Below, piece by piece: positions 1 through 10,363 of a DNA stretch of 64,000 nucleotides; position 1 is the first letter of the stretch, and every line of letters starts with the position of its first letter. The DNA is from Colwellia chukchiensis. Lineage in GTDB: Bacteria > Pseudomonadota > Gammaproteobacteria > Enterobacterales > Alteromonadaceae. The DNA lies in the NCBI RefSeq assembly GCF_002104455.1, contig NZ_NBOC01000003.1, positions 1 through 64,000 on the forward strand, in the 5' to 3' direction. The translations under genes were made by a program, and so were the position numbers. The notes beneath the pieces are model-generated. The model was not told the DNA's origin and made no database searches. It saw only the letters and a list, made by a program, of their open reading frames with translations.

Positions 1-152
1 GTTTATCAACAAGGGATTTCCAATCATCAAGTGTTCTGCGTTGCATAGGTTGCTCCAAGAAAAAATATTAGAGCAACTTTAAATTGAAAGGTTAATTCAG
101 GAAATGTGCAGTTGGCCGGACGTTTACAACGCTTCAAGTCATTATCTTGCCT

Positions 153-184
153 GCAAAAAAAAGCCATGACAATGTCATGGCTTT
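153..184 (-). terminator. Rho-independent terminator after hflC
   Basis: The stem GCCATGA/TCATGGC has a five-base loop and lies just beyond the hflC stop. Read on the minus strand, the hairpin is followed by a run of eight T residues (the A-run at about 155-162), the textbook intrinsic terminator layout. It would end the hfq-hflX-hflK-hflC transcript. The remaining bases to the left edge of the window show no convincing gene. Confidence 0.8.
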
Positions 185-219
185 GTTCCGCGTTGTCATT
201 ACCAAGCTTTTGCCAGTAA

Positions 220-1104
220 TTACTTCGCTTTTTTAGCATCTTTTAAGTAATTAAAAAAGTCGCTATCAGGTTTCACTACCATGATATCGCTTTTTGAATT
301 AAAGCTATTTTCGTACGCTTCTAAACTACGGAAGAAGTTATAAAACTCTGCATCTTGGCTATAGCTATCAGCATAAACCTTAGCCGCTAATGCATCACCT
401 TCACCGCGAATCTCTTGCGCATTTTTTTGTGCTGTCGCTAACATGACTGTCACTTTAGCATCTATGGTTGCACGAATGATTTCTGCCTGCTCTTGACCTT
501 GAGAGCGGTGCTCTTTAGCTACTGCCGTACGCTCTGCACGCATACGCTCATAGATAGAGTTACTCACTTCAAGTGGCAAGTTAATGGCTTTAATCCGCAC
601 ATCAATCACTTCAATACCCAAGTCTTCACGACTACTTTTCGCACTCTCTAACGCTTTGGCCATAATGCCATCGCGATCGCCAGAAACAATTTCTTTTATC
701 GTACGAGTACCTATTTCTGTTCTTAAACCGTTGTTAACTTTTTGTTTTAATAACGCGCGTGCATTTTCAATAGAGCCTGATGTACGCAAGTAATAGGTTG
801 AAAAGTCAACGATACGCCACTTGACAAAAGAGTCGACCATTAAGTCTTTCTTTTCTGAGGTTACAAAACGATCCGCGGCTTCATCTAAGGTTTGAATACG
901 CGCATCTATTTTGCGTACCGTGTTAATAAACGGAAATTTAAAGTGCAGACCGGGTTCATATACTTTCATATCGCCGGTCGTGCTGTCACGGGTAATTTTT
1001 GAAAACTGGAAAACAATACCGCGTTGACCTTCAAAAACTACAAATACCGAAGATACCGTCAGCACTAATATTAGGGCGATGATTGCCATTATAAAATTCT
1101 TCAT
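220..1104 (-). CDS. hflC: HflC, SPFH/band-7 subunit of the HflKC complex
   Basis: This 294-residue protein has one N-terminal membrane segment (about residues 4-24) followed by an SPFH/prohibitin domain and a charged coiled-coil stretch (about 190-250), as in E. coli HflC. In that family HflC pairs with HflK to form a large periplasm-facing ring around the membrane protease FtsH and modulates its access to membrane substrates. The gene lies 3 bp after hflK in the same direction, so the two are translated together. Length and order match the family, and I see no missing part. Confidence 0.95.
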   Translation of the reverse strand: MKNFIMAIIALILVLTVSSVFVVFEGQRGIVFQFSKITRDSTTGDMKVYEPGLHFKFPFINTVRKIDARIQTLDEAADRFVTSEKKDLMVDSFVKWRIVDFSTYYLRTSGSIENARALLKQKVNNGLRTEIGTRTIKEIVSGDRDGIMAKALESAKSSREDLGIEVIDVRIKAINLPLEVSNSIYERMRAERTAVAKEHRSQGQEQAEIIRATIDAKVTVMLATAQKNAQEIRGEGDALAAKVYADSYSQDAEFYNFFRSLEAYENSFNSKSDIMVVKPDSDFFNYLKDAKKAK

Positions 1105-1107
1105 AGC

Positions 1108-2256
1108 TTAATCTCTCCCACTATTGAAGCGGTCAGTACGACCGGATAATGCTGGTGCACTATTATTGTTGCTGGTTGAGTTTTGATTTATCGTTGGTGT
1201 TGGCGACTGAATTACTCGTTGCCCCCCTGATTGCTGTTGCATAATTTTATCTAACGGCAAGTACATCATGTTATTACCACCATCAACATCAACCATTACC
1301 TTGCTGGTATTACGATAAATGTTTTCCATGGTCGCTAAATACATACGTTGACGTGTCACTTCTGGTGCTGCTTGGTACTCAGGCAGCAATTTGTTAAAAC
1401 GTGCAACCGCACCTTCCGCATCAAGCAATACTTGTGACTTATAGGCTAAAGCTTCTTGCTCAAGACGTTTTACCCGACCACGAGCGCGCGGCTCAATGCC
1501 ACGAGCGTATGCTTCTGCTTCGCGTAAGAAGCGTACTTCATCTTCTTGCGCTGCAATAGCATCATCAAAGGCATCTTTAACTTCTTCCGGTGGGCGCGCA
1601 TCTTTAAAGTTGACATCAACGATGATCAAGCCAAGATTATAAGGTTCGATAATCTCTTCTAGCTCTTGCCATACCGATTGACGCACTGCTTCACGACCAC
1701 TGGTTAAGATATCATCCATTTTTGCATGACCAATAACATAGCGTAGGGCACTATCAAGTGACTCACTTAAACTTTCGTCAGCATTAGTGACACTGAATAT
1801 GTAATTACGCGCATCCACAACTCGGTATTGAATTTCCATTTCAACCCGCACCACGTTCTCATCTCTAGTCAGCATAAAGCCTGATGATGGCAAAGCCCGC
1901 GTAGTTTGCATGTCAACCGGAATAATCCGATCAACAAAGGTCCACTTCCAGCTTAAGCCTGGCTCCACCATGCCGGCATATTGACCAAAGCGTAATACTA
2001 TGCCTTTTTCTGCCTCTTTAATGGTATAAAAACCCGCAAATATATAGACTATGATTGCCGCTACCAGTACCACCATCACGCCGATACTAGAAAAGCTTTT
2101 ACCTGAGCCGCCACCGGACTTATTACCACCAAAAATACCGCCAAACTTGTTGCCGATATCTTTTAATAAATCATCTAAATCAGGTGGACCTTGGTTTTTA
2201 CCACCTTTATTTTTCCAGGGATCTTTATCGTTATTCCCCGGTTCATTCCACGCCAT
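1108..2256 (-). CDS. hflK: HflK, SPFH/band-7 subunit of the HflKC complex
   Basis: The 382-residue protein starts with a cytoplasmic Gly/Asn/Lys-rich segment (about 1-55, MAWNEPGNN start). A single membrane helix (about 57-77) follows, then the SPFH domain and a coiled coil rich in Glu/Arg/Ala (about 235-300). The Ser/Asn/Gln-rich C-terminal tail is low complexity and typical for HflK. It is the partner of the adjacent hflC in the FtsH-regulating ring complex. It sits 65 bp downstream of hflX, the same order as in E. coli. Confidence 0.95.
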   Translation of the reverse strand: MAWNEPGNNDKDPWKNKGGKNQGPPDLDDLLKDIGNKFGGIFGGNKSGGGSGKSFSSIGVMVVLVAAIIVYIFAGFYTIKEAEKGIVLRFGQYAGMVEPGLSWKWTFVDRIIPVDMQTTRALPSSGFMLTRDENVVRVEMEIQYRVVDARNYIFSVTNADESLSESLDSALRYVIGHAKMDDILTSGREAVRQSVWQELEEIIEPYNLGLIIVDVNFKDARPPEEVKDAFDDAIAAQEDEVRFLREAEAYARGIEPRARGRVKRLEQEALAYKSQVLLDAEGAVARFNKLLPEYQAAPEVTRQRMYLATMENIYRNTSKVMVDVDGGNNMMYLPLDKIMQQQSGGQRVIQSPTPTINQNSTSNNNSAPALSGRTDRFNSGRD

Positions 2257-2321
2257 GGTACTCTCCGCTATAAAAAATGAATGCGCTAACTGTTATATAA
2301 ACGCTCTAATATAACAGTCTG

Positions 2322-3608
2322 TTAAGTTTGAATAAAGTGCTCTATGTTTGTTTCGCCTTGTTTTACTAATTGTTGCCACTCGCGAAACGGTAATTTAATG
2401 TCTAATACACTGTTACCCTGTTCATCAAAATCTTCATTGATAATGCAGTCTAGTTGATATAATCGCCCTCTAAGCTTGCCCTCGCTAGGGGGTAGAGATA
2501 GCGTCTGCATAATCACTTGTTTACCTAAGCGCTCGGCTAATGCCTGAAATAAAAGCTCAATGCCTATGCCTTGTTGAGCTGATAGCCAAACCCGAATAGG
2601 CATGCCATGCTCATCACGATCTATTCTTGGCTCTACATCATCTAAGCGATCAATTTTATTGCATATTAATAACTGAGGCACCTCACCGGCTTCAATTTCA
2701 TTTAATACTATCTCTACTTGTTCGATATTTTCACTGCGCCTTTCATCTGCAATATCAATAACATGTAGCAGTAATTCAGCCTCTCGCGTCTCGGTTAATG
2801 TTGCTTTAAATGCCGCAACTAAATCGTGCGGTAAATGTCGGATAAAGCCGACCGTATCCGCTAGAATAACCCGCCCAACATCCTCGACTTTAATTTTTCG
2901 CAAGGTTGGATCTAATGTGGCAAATAATTGATCCGCGGCATAAACATCCGCTTGGGTGATTTGATTAAATAATGTTGACTTGCCAGCGTTGGTATAACCC
3001 ACTAATGAAAGTGTTGGTATTTCTGCGCGATTACGGGCTCTGCGCCCTTGCTGCCTTTGCTTTTCTACTTTTGCTAATCGCTTACGAATATTGACCATGC
3101 GCTCACGCAGCAAACGTCTATCAGTTTCTAATTGAGTTTCACCCGGCCCGCGTAGGCCAATACCACCTTTTTGTCGCTCTAAATGGGTCCAACCGCGTAT
3201 TAAGCGCGTGCTCAGGTGACGTAATTGTGCTAACTCAACCTGTAATTTACCTTCATGTGTTCGCGCGCGTTGCGCAAAAATATCTAAAATTAAGGTGGTA
3301 CGATCAACCACACGGCATTGACACAAGGCTTCAAGACTTTTTTCTTGTGACGGCGCTAAACTGTGATTAAATAAAATAATATTGGCGTCGAATAAGCGCA
3401 CAGCATCAGCGACCTCTTGCGCCTTACCTGTGCCGACGAAGTATTTCGGGTGCGGGCTATTTCGTTTGCCAGTAACGGTATCTAACGCATTAATGCCAGC
3501 CGAACTAACCAACATTTCAAATTCTTGCAGGTCTTCGCGGGTACTTTCATCAGAAAAATCAACATGAACAAGTATCGCCTGCTCACCTGCTTGATAACGA
3601 TCAAACAA
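2322..3608 (-). CDS. hflX: HflX, ribosome-associated GTPase
   Basis: HflX GTPases bind the 50S subunit and split stalled or heat-damaged 70S ribosomes. The protein shows the glycine-rich HflX domain, then P-loop GYTNAGKST, G3 DTVGFI and G4 NKID. I place the start at a TTG at 3608, giving MFDRYQAGEQ, which matches the E. coli N-terminus (MFDRYDAGEQ). A GGAG lies 8 bases upstream of it. An in-frame TTG at 3626 would add six residues but lacks that support. It lies between hfq and hflK, the standard gammaproteobacterial order. Confidence 0.95.
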   Translation of the reverse strand: MFDRYQAGEQAILVHVDFSDESTREDLQEFEMLVSSAGINALDTVTGKRNSPHPKYFVGTGKAQEVADAVRLFDANIILFNHSLAPSQEKSLEALCQCRVVDRTTLILDIFAQRARTHEGKLQVELAQLRHLSTRLIRGWTHLERQKGGIGLRGPGETQLETDRRLLRERMVNIRKRLAKVEKQRQQGRRARNRAEIPTLSLVGYTNAGKSTLFNQITQADVYAADQLFATLDPTLRKIKVEDVGRVILADTVGFIRHLPHDLVAAFKATLTETREAELLLHVIDIADERRSENIEQVEIVLNEIEAGEVPQLLICNKIDRLDDVEPRIDRDEHGMPIRVWLSAQQGIGIELLFQALAERLGKQVIMQTLSLPPSEGKLRGRLYQLDCIINEDFDEQGNSVLDIKLPFREWQQLVKQGETNIEHFIQT

Positions 3609-3641
3609 ATGAGCGACTCCGTACAATACTGGTTTTGTGCA

Positions 3642-3908
3642 TTAACCGTCTACATCCTGATTAAAGCCAGCTTGGTTGGCTTGTGGGTTTGTGGGTGCTG
3701 TAGAAACCGCTCGTGACGGCACTACTGTAGAAATCGCATGTTTATATACCATTTGACTGACGGTATTTTTGAGTAAAATAACGAATTGATCAAACGACTC
3801 AACCTGTCCTTGCAGTTTGATGCCATTAACTAAGTAAATTGCTACAGGAATACGATCACGACGTAACGCATTCAAAAATGGGTCTTGTAAAGATTGCCCC
3901 TTTGCCAT
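3642..3908 (-). CDS. hfq: RNA chaperone Hfq
   Basis: This 88-residue Sm-like protein carries the Sm1 core starting [15 protein letters not shown] and the Sm2 signature with [12 protein letters not shown]. It forms a hexameric ring that pairs small RNAs with mRNAs. The C-terminal tail after the Sm fold is short (about 20 residues, Ala/Gln/Asn-rich) compared with the roughly 102-residue E. coli protein. Its neighbours miaA upstream and hflX downstream are the classical context. Confidence 0.97.
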   Translation of the reverse strand: MAKGQSLQDPFLNALRRDRIPVAIYLVNGIKLQGQVESFDQFVILLKNTVSQMVYKHAISTVVPSRAVSTAPTNPQANQAGFNQDVDG

Positions 3909-4009
3909 TATTTGGCCCCTTTTTGTTATTTTTAAATAAGTTAAAAATGTTTATATTTTGTAATAAATCTAGTTGCTTAATGCTAACTATTTTAATTATA
4001 CATCAATGT

Positions 4010-4969
4010 TTAAAGTTTGCTTACTGCCGATAAAATTACTTGCAAATTATTTTCATCTTCCATCGACAACCACTGCAAACTTTGCCAATTTCGCAACCAA
4101 GTTAATTGCCGTTTTGCCAACTGCCGAGTCGCACATACACCTCGAAAAATCATCTCATCGTGCTGATACTCACCCTGCAAGTGCTGCCACATTTGCCGAT
4201 AACCAACACAGCGCATTGATGGTAGATCTAAGTGTAAATCTCCTCTGTGCATTAAGGCTGCAACTTCTTGTTGAAAGCCTTGTGTGATCATTTGCTCAAA
4301 CCGCAACTCAATACGCGCATGCAAGTCACTTCGCTCTTGAGGTGCAATGGCAAACTGTAAAACATTTCCGCTAAGTTTATCACCTTTTATTGCGGTTAAT
4401 TGTGTCAAAGTATGTCCAGTTTTTCGATACACTTCAATGGCACGCGAAAGTCGCTGCGGATCATTAGGGTGGATCCGCTTTGCTGCAACGGGATCAAATT
4501 GCTCTAACGCCTGATGCATTGCAAGCCAACCTTTATCTTTTGCTTCGCGAGCAATGGCTTGCCTGATACTTTGATCGGCTTCCGGCAACGGCGATATACC
4601 GTCAATCAAGCTCTTAAAGTACATCATAGTCCCGCCTACTAACAAGGGAATACGACCATTTGCACGACTTTTTTCAATTGCCTTAAATGCATCTTGACAA
4701 AAGTCAGCGGCTGAATAACTTTCGCTTGGGTCTCTAATATCTATCAACTGGTGTGGATAGGCTTGCAGCTCCTCTGCGCTAGGCTTAGCTGTACCTATAT
4801 CCATATCGCGAAACACCAAAGCCGAGTCAACACTAATAATGTCACAAGGTAAGTTATCGTGTAACGCCATTGCTAAAGCCGTTTTTCCTGATGCAGTAGG
4901 CCCCATTAAACAAATAACAGGCGGTTGATTAGCGTTATTGGCTTGACTATTAGGCACGAGAGTTTTCAA
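4010..4969 (-). CDS. miaA: tRNA dimethylallyltransferase MiaA
   Basis: MiaA transfers a dimethylallyl group to N6 of A37 in tRNAs that read UNN codons, the first step of ms2i6A synthesis. The 319-residue protein has the P-loop GPTASGKT near residues 23-30, the following DSALVF substrate segment, and the [11 protein letters not shown] and [12 protein letters not shown] motifs. Its start overlaps the end of mutL by 20 bp, so translation is probably coupled. Family length is usual. Confidence 0.96.
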   Translation of the reverse strand: MKTLVPNSQANNANQPPVICLMGPTASGKTALAMALHDNLPCDIISVDSALVFRDMDIGTAKPSAEELQAYPHQLIDIRDPSESYSAADFCQDAFKAIEKSRANGRIPLLVGGTMMYFKSLIDGISPLPEADQSIRQAIAREAKDKGWLAMHQALEQFDPVAAKRIHPNDPQRLSRAIEVYRKTGHTLTQLTAIKGDKLSGNVLQFAIAPQERSDLHARIELRFEQMITQGFQQEVAALMHRGDLHLDLPSMRCVGYRQMWQHLQGEYQHDEMIFRGVCATRQLAKRQLTWLRNWQSLQWLSMEDENNLQVILSAVSKL

Positions 4970-6884
4970 AGATGCTATTTTGCTTTAACTGGTTTATAGC
5001 AGATGTGAGGTCGACCACAACAGAATTCAAGCGCAATTGTTGTGGAAATTGACATTTAAAATGATTTTTCGCTTGCTGCCAAATTTCTAAGGCCTGAGCT
5101 TGACTCGTTACCTCTTGATAAAGCAATGCCGCGAACGCTTGTTGCCAGTCGGTTATTGTTGTTGCATCGGCTCGCTGCTCCACTCGTAACAAACTGATTA
5201 ATTTAGTAAAGCTAAGGTTGATGTCTTGATTTCTCAACAGCGCCGGAAATTGGCGAATTTGTACATGGTTGCGATCAAGCCGACGAAGCTGAATGCCTAA
5301 GTGCTGAAAATAGCCTTCATTGTTTTCAACAAAGTTCAGCACGTTTTCTGTGACGGCAATTTTTACCGGTAATAATAGCGGCTGACTGACAAATTCCGTT
5401 TGCCACTCCTGCTTAATTTTGTCTAATCTTAATAAAAAGTCGAGTTGCTTTAACGACAATAAGCGCAATTCTTCTTGCTGGAGAAACAGCAACTGTGCTG
5501 GCGCTTGCCAACACAAAAACCTGATGGGCTCAGACACCTCATTTGCCACTGGCTGTTCGGTATGCACTGTAGTTTCGGCTGAGCGAGTTGCTACCGGGGT
5601 TTGCATTGACGCTACTGATGCTTGCTCAAGCGCCAAAGGGGTCATTAAATCACTATAAGCCTTACTGGCTAACGGCGTGACTTGCGCTCTAACCGAAGGC
5701 GCTGCCTGCGTATAATGCGATTTCACGGCTCTGTTGCTCGTATCAATCCTTGGTTGAGCATCCGCTGAAGCTTGCCTATTATGCCTTTGTAGTGGGGTGA
5801 TGAAATTACGTTCTGGCTCACTGACCTGCGCTTGATTATGATCAGGCGCTAATATTTCGCCAGTGCCGTGATCAATATTGATTGCTAATTCATTTTTTAA
5901 GGCCCGGTGACAAACGGAATAGATAAAGTCATGCACATAGCGGCCTTGGTGAAAGCGCACTTCATGCTTGGCCGGATGAACATTGACATCAACCTCACGA
6001 AAATCAAGCTTTAAAAATAGCACGAATGCTGGGTAACTATCACTGGGTAATAAGTCAGCATATGCTTGACGAATCGCATGATTTATTAACTTATCTCGCA
6101 TCATGCGTTCATTAACATAGCTATAGCAGAGATCATTTTGCGCACGATAAAAACTCGGCTGCGCTATCCAACCATACAAATGTAAGCCATCATGTTGGCA
6201 ATCAATTTCTAGTGCATGATCAATAAACTTTTGGCCACACACTTGTGCAATACGTTTACTGCGTTGTGCGCTAGTGTTGGCCGCTCGGTACTGTTTTACC
6301 ACTTTATGATTGTGGCTTAGTACAAAGCTAATCTCAAAATGAGCCAGTGCAATGCGCTTGATCACTTCTTCAATATGATTAAATTCAGTTTTTTCAGTGC
6401 GTAAAAACTTACGCCGAGCTGGCGTGTTAAAAAACAAATCACTGACATCTATTGTCGTGCCGTCTGGGTGTGCTGCTGGTTTAACCGACACCGCCATATC
6501 ACGCCCTTCCGCACTTGCCTGCCATGCAGACGCTTGCGCAGCAGGTTTTGAGGTTAAGGTTAATCGTGCAACAGAGCTGATACTGGCCAAGGCTTCACCA
6601 CGAAAACCTAAACTGCTAATGGCTTCAAGGTCATCAAGATCTTTAATTTTACTGGTCGCGTGTCGACTCAAGGCTAAGGCTAATTCCGCCTGTGCAATAC
6701 CCTGGCCATTATCAGTTATACGAATGCGCTTTGCGCCACCTTTTTCAATATCGATTTTTATGGTGCTAGCGCCAGCGTCAATGCTATTTTCAACTAACTC
6801 CTTAACCACAGAAGCCGGTCGTTCCACCACTTCACCTGCGGCAATTTGGTTCGCCAGTCGAGCGGGTAATATCGCTATGGTCAT
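4950..6884 (-). CDS. mutL: DNA mismatch repair protein MutL
   Basis: MutL is the GHKL ATPase that links MutS mismatch recognition to strand incision. The N-terminal ATPase motifs are intact: ENSIDAGA (about 32-39), DNGQGI (about 58-63) and [11 protein letters not shown] low-conservation linker (about 335-445) precedes the C-terminal dimerisation domain. The DQHA(x)2E(x)4E endonuclease motif of MutH-less bacteria is not visible, so the host probably relies on MutH as in E. coli. It lies 6 bp from amiB in the same orientation. Confidence 0.96.
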   Translation of the reverse strand: MTIAILPARLANQIAAGEVVERPASVVKELVENSIDAGASTIKIDIEKGGAKRIRITDNGQGIAQAELALALSRHATSKIKDLDDLEAISSLGFRGEALASISSVARLTLTSKPAAQASAWQASAEGRDMAVSVKPAAHPDGTTIDVSDLFFNTPARRKFLRTEKTEFNHIEEVIKRIALAHFEISFVLSHNHKVVKQYRAANTSAQRSKRIAQVCGQKFIDHALEIDCQHDGLHLYGWIAQPSFYRAQNDLCYSYVNERMMRDKLINHAIRQAYADLLPSDSYPAFVLFLKLDFREVDVNVHPAKHEVRFHQGRYVHDFIYSVCHRALKNELAINIDHGTGEILAPDHNQAQVSEPERNFITPLQRHNRQASADAQPRIDTSNRAVKSHYTQAAPSVRAQVTPLASKAYSDLMTPLALEQASVASMQTPVATRSAETTVHTEQPVANEVSEPIRFLCWQAPAQLLFLQQEELRLLSLKQLDFLLRLDKIKQEWQTEFVSQPLLLPVKIAVTENVLNFVENNEGYFQHLGIQLRRLDRNHVQIRQFPALLRNQDINLSFTKLISLLRVEQRADATTITDWQQAFAALLYQEVTSQAQALEIWQQAKNHFKCQFPQQLRLNSVVVDLTSAINQLKQNSIFENSRA

Positions 6885-6890
6885 ATTAAA

Positions 6891-8210
6891 TTAATCTGCC
6901 TGTGGTATTTTGAGGGTTTGGCCAATTCTGACCACATTAGATTTCAAGTTATTGGCCGACTTCAATTGTTTGATGGACACTTTATAGCGCTGCGCAACCA
7001 CAGACAGTGACTCGCCACGACTAATTTTGTGCTCTTTAACCCGCGTTGCGGCAATTAAGGTGCCACTGGGTGGGTTGCCAGTAAAGTAGTCATTCACGGC
7101 TACATAAATGGCATTGGCTAATTTTTGTTGATGGCGTGGATCGTTCAACCGCCTTTCTTCTTGTGGGTTTGAAATAAAGCCGGTTTCAATTAAAACCGAA
7201 GGAATATCCGCTGACTTTAACACCGCTAAGCTTAAACGCTCAGGCTTCTTTTTATGTAACTTAGTTACTTTTCGCAGCTGTTTTAATACATGCTCAGCAA
7301 AATTATAACTACTTGCCATGGTGTATTCTTTCTTCATATCTGCCAAGGCTATCGCTAAATTATTGTCTTTGGTTTTTCTTATCGTTTCACCCGCGCCACC
7401 TAACAACTCAGAATTTCGCTCCCTATTTTTGATCCAGCGGGTAAACTCTGAGTCGGCACGACGGGTTGATTGGACTAACACCGAAGCGCCACTAGGCTTA
7501 GCTGAGGTGAACGCATCGGCATGAATGGAGATCAGCAAATCGGCCTTAGATTTTCGTGCCAACTCGGTTTTTCGATCATGGTTAACGTAATAATCGCCAC
7601 TGCGGATCATCACCGCTTTATAGCCTTTTTTCTGGTTAATAAGGTTAGCAAGTTTTTGCGATATTTTTAGGGTGATGCGCTTTTCATAAGTGCCGGCAGC
7701 GCCGATAGAGCCGGGGTCTTCACCACCATGCCCGGCAACAATAGCAATCACAATATCGCGCTTACCTTGATTGTTATCGTAACTGGCGATTGTTTGACTT
7801 TCTTTGTCATAGAGATCTATTACCAGTCGGTCACCATATTGACCAGCAGGTGCTAAAGAAAAAACCGAAACACGAAAATCATCGGCTAACTCTAACACTA
7901 AGCGCGTGCTGCCTTTTTCTTTCGGTGTACTGGTGCGAATTTTTTTTACGCGTCGGTCGGCTTTTATGGCTGACATTAAAGCAGCATTATTTTTGCTGTT
8001 TTTAAAGTCAATCACCAAGCGTTTGGGGGATTGCAATGAAAAGTATTTAAAGTCAGGCTTTTTGCTTAAATCAAAAACAATTCGTGTGTTCTCGGGGGCT
8101 GGCCATACTCGCACGCCTTCAATACTATTTTGTGCATATACTGTTGTTGAGATACTGGTGAAAAGTATCAGCACAATCCATAGTTGTTTTGAAAAACTTG
8201 CTAAACGCAT
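6891..8210 (-). CDS. amiB: N-acetylmuramoyl-L-alanine amidase (AmiB type) with LysM
   Basis: A periplasmic amidase that cuts the stem peptide from muramic acid during daughter-cell separation. It has a signal peptide (about 1-26), an N-terminal AMIN domain (about 30-130), an Amidase_3 domain whose zinc ligands fall in AGHGGEDPG, YEKRITL and SIHADAF, the catalytic Glu in LIETGFISN, and one C-terminal LysM (about 392-437). The AMIN domain and LysM fit the AmiB group. EnvC, the family's activator, is encoded at about 33.6 kb in this window, so both partners are present. Confidence 0.93.
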   Translation of the reverse strand: MRLASFSKQLWIVLILFTSISTTVYAQNSIEGVRVWPAPENTRIVFDLSKKPDFKYFSLQSPKRLVIDFKNSKNNAALMSAIKADRRVKKIRTSTPKEKGSTRLVLELADDFRVSVFSLAPAGQYGDRLVIDLYDKESQTIASYDNNQGKRDIVIAIVAGHGGEDPGSIGAAGTYEKRITLKISQKLANLINQKKGYKAVMIRSGDYYVNHDRKTELARKSKADLLISIHADAFTSAKPSGASVLVQSTRRADSEFTRWIKNRERNSELLGGAGETIRKTKDNNLAIALADMKKEYTMASSYNFAEHVLKQLRKVTKLHKKKPERLSLAVLKSADIPSVLIETGFISNPQEERRLNDPRHQQKLANAIYVAVNDYFTGNPPSGTLIAATRVKEHKISRGESLSVVAQRYKVSIKQLKSANNLKSNVVRIGQTLKIPQAD

Positions 8211-8284
8211 GAAATTTATACCTCTGTAATGACCTGCTTTTACGCTACTTTACTGATGTTATGGCACGAAAATGTTGGCTTGCC

Positions 8285-8773
8285 CTACTCACGCTTTATC
8301 CATGACAATAAGCTTGTTCCTAGAGCTGAATGAGCGCTAAAGGTAATTTCGCGCTGTTGTGCCAAATAGACAAGATCAATAATGATGTCCGGCTCAGGTA
8401 ACATGCCTTGACCTTGCTCTGGCCACTCAATAAAGCTACAACTGGTCGCATTAAAGTAATCACGAATGCCCATATATTCTAGTTCTTCAGGATCAGCCAA
8501 ACGATATAAGTCAAAATGGTATACTTGCCAATCGGCTAAGTCATAAGGCTCAACTAAGGTATAGGTTGGACTTTTAACATGGCCAACATGCCCCATACCT
8601 TGCACAAAGCCACGCGTCAATGTGGTTTTTCCAGCGCCAAGATCACCATTAAGGTAAACAATAATACCTTGTTTTAACTTAGTTTTTACTATTTCGGCTA
8701 GATGTTTTCCTACCGCAACAGTTGCTGTTTCGTCAGCTAAAATAAAGCTGTGTTTTTTTAAATTATCAGTCAT
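8285..8773 (-). CDS. tsaE: TsaE, ATPase for tRNA t6A37 synthesis
   Basis: TsaE is the small ATPase that, with TsaB, TsaC and TsaD, makes threonylcarbamoyladenosine on ANN-decoding tRNAs. The 162-residue protein shows the P-loop GDLGAGKTTLTRG (about 44-56), the SPTYTLVEPY motif and the FIEWPE motif. Order nnr-tsaE-amiB is as in E. coli. Confidence 0.94.
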   Translation of the reverse strand: MTDNLKKHSFILADETATVAVGKHLAEIVKTKLKQGIIVYLNGDLGAGKTTLTRGFVQGMGHVGHVKSPTYTLVEPYDLADWQVYHFDLYRLADPEELEYMGIRDYFNATSCSFIEWPEQGQGMLPEPDIIIDLVYLAQQREITFSAHSALGTSLLSWIKRE

Positions 8774-8814
8774 TGTTTTCTATTAGCTTCTAAAGTATCG
8801 CATCTATAGCCGAA

Positions 8815-10326
8815 TTAATAGCACTGGCCATTAATGAGCCGTTGAATTTCCGAGTATAAATCGCTGGCTAGTAGGCCTATTTCGCCTGTATTTTTGGCAA
8901 TAATATCAGCTGCTCGACCATGAATATAGACACCTAAACGTGCCGCAGTGAATAAATCTGACATTTGTAGCAGCAAAGCGCCAATAATACCAGTTAACAC
9001 ATCCCCCATGCCACCGCTTGCCATACCCGGATTTCCGCTGGTGTTAATCCATACGGTGTGCCCATCTGAAATTAATGTGCCCGCACCTTTTAATACACAA
9101 ATACCGCCGTATTTTTGCGCAATTTTTTGTACAGCGGCAAACCTGTCTGCTTCTATATCACTAATGGCGCAAGACAATAACCGCGCCGCTTCACCTGGGT
9201 GTGGCGTTAAAATCCAGTTTGCGCTTTTTTGCGGCTGCGCTGCCAGCAAATTTAAAGCGTCTGCGTCTACAACTTTAGGTTGAGGGCATGCCATAGCAAG
9301 TTTAAATAGGGCCTGTGACCAGGCAGTCTGTGCTAGCCCAGGCCCAACAATCAACACTTTAGCTTGCTCAATAACCGACGAGCGGCCTAGCGTTTGTGCG
9401 GATGTGGCTGCCACCATTAACTCTGGACGCCGGATCAGCAAGGGGGTACGGGATTTTTCATGGCAACATACACTCACTAATGATGCGCCACTGCGCAGCG
9501 CGGCTTCTGCACTCAAACAAATAGCACCAGCATACGCATGATAGCCACCTATCGCCAATAACATGCCAATATGACCTTTGTGGTAGTTAGCTGGTCGCGC
9601 CTCAAGCTGGGGAATATTCTGCCCATGTTGACGAAAACAATGTGTGGCACATAGCTGACTAAACGCCTGATGAATACCTAAAGTTTCAAGCTGTAAATTT
9701 CCAACATAATGAGCCGCTTGCCCAGTGAGTAACCCTTGCTTATAAGCGATCAATGTCACGGTTAAATCGGCTTTAATCGCCTTAGCGGACACGGTACCAA
9801 GATCAGCGTTGAGCCCTGATGGCACATCAACTGACAATTTAGCGCAAGGTTGATTATTGATCTTGGTAAATAATTGCACCAAGGCAGGCGATAACGGGCC
9901 ATTAAAGCCAATACCAAATATACAGTCAACAATCAGATCTCCATGAAAGGCATTTAACTGCTCTATTATGCTTTGCGCGCTTGGACAAAAATCAATATTA
10001 ACCGCGCTATGCTCAAGCAAACTTAAGGCTTGTTTAGCGTCCCCACGAATTGCTTCACGCTCTGCAAGTACCAGTACAGTGACTTTCATGCCCGCTTGTT
10101 GTGCTAAATCGGCAATAATATAGCCATCACCCCCGTTGTTACCTTTGCCACAGACTACAAGTATATTGTTTGCTAATGGAAAATGGCGTTGTAACTGCGC
10201 AAAAACGCGAGCGCCTGCTCGTTGCATCAGTTGAAATAAATTCATCCCTAATGCTTGCGCTGCATCAGCTTCATGCTGTTGCAACTGATTAACCTTATAG
10301 GCTTGATGTGTTAAACTTGCCGCCAT
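8815..10326 (-). CDS. nnr: Bifunctional NAD(P)HX epimerase/dehydratase
   Basis: This metabolite-repair enzyme converts the R epimer of hydrated NAD(P)H to the S epimer (N-terminal YjeF_N domain, with GKGNNGGDGYI) and then dehydrates it (C-terminal ribokinase-like domain, with SGGMGDVLTG near the end). An ATG at 10365 would extend the protein by 13 residues and overlap the divergent queG start. I prefer the ATG at 10326 because an AAGG sits 10 bases upstream and the extension has no domain content. Either choice leaves both domains complete. Confidence 0.92.
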   Translation of the reverse strand: MAASLTHQAYKVNQLQQHEADAAQALGMNLFQLMQRAGARVFAQLQRHFPLANNILVVCGKGNNGGDGYIIADLAQQAGMKVTVLVLAEREAIRGDAKQALSLLEHSAVNIDFCPSAQSIIEQLNAFHGDLIVDCIFGIGFNGPLSPALVQLFTKINNQPCAKLSVDVPSGLNADLGTVSAKAIKADLTVTLIAYKQGLLTGQAAHYVGNLQLETLGIHQAFSQLCATHCFRQHGQNIPQLEARPANYHKGHIGMLLAIGGYHAYAGAICLSAEAALRSGASLVSVCCHEKSRTPLLIRRPELMVAATSAQTLGRSSVIEQAKVLIVGPGLAQTAWSQALFKLAMACPQPKVVDADALNLLAAQPQKSANWILTPHPGEAARLLSCAISDIEADRFAAVQKIAQKYGGICVLKGAGTLISDGHTVWINTSGNPGMASGGMGDVLTGIIGALLLQMSDLFTAARLGVYIHGRAADIIAKNTGEIGLLASDLYSEIQRLINGQCY

Positions 10327-10363
10327 CTGTCTTACACCTTTACTGATTAAACCAACGGCTACC

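Noticed and set aside
27-239. A 70-codon open frame on the minus strand at the left edge
   Set aside because: It starts inside the hflC 3' end, spans the hflC terminator hairpin and shows no domain or ribosome site.
6397-6894. A 165-codon open frame opposite mutL
   Set aside because: It is antisense to strongly conserved MutL ATPase motifs and has the composition of a shadow frame.
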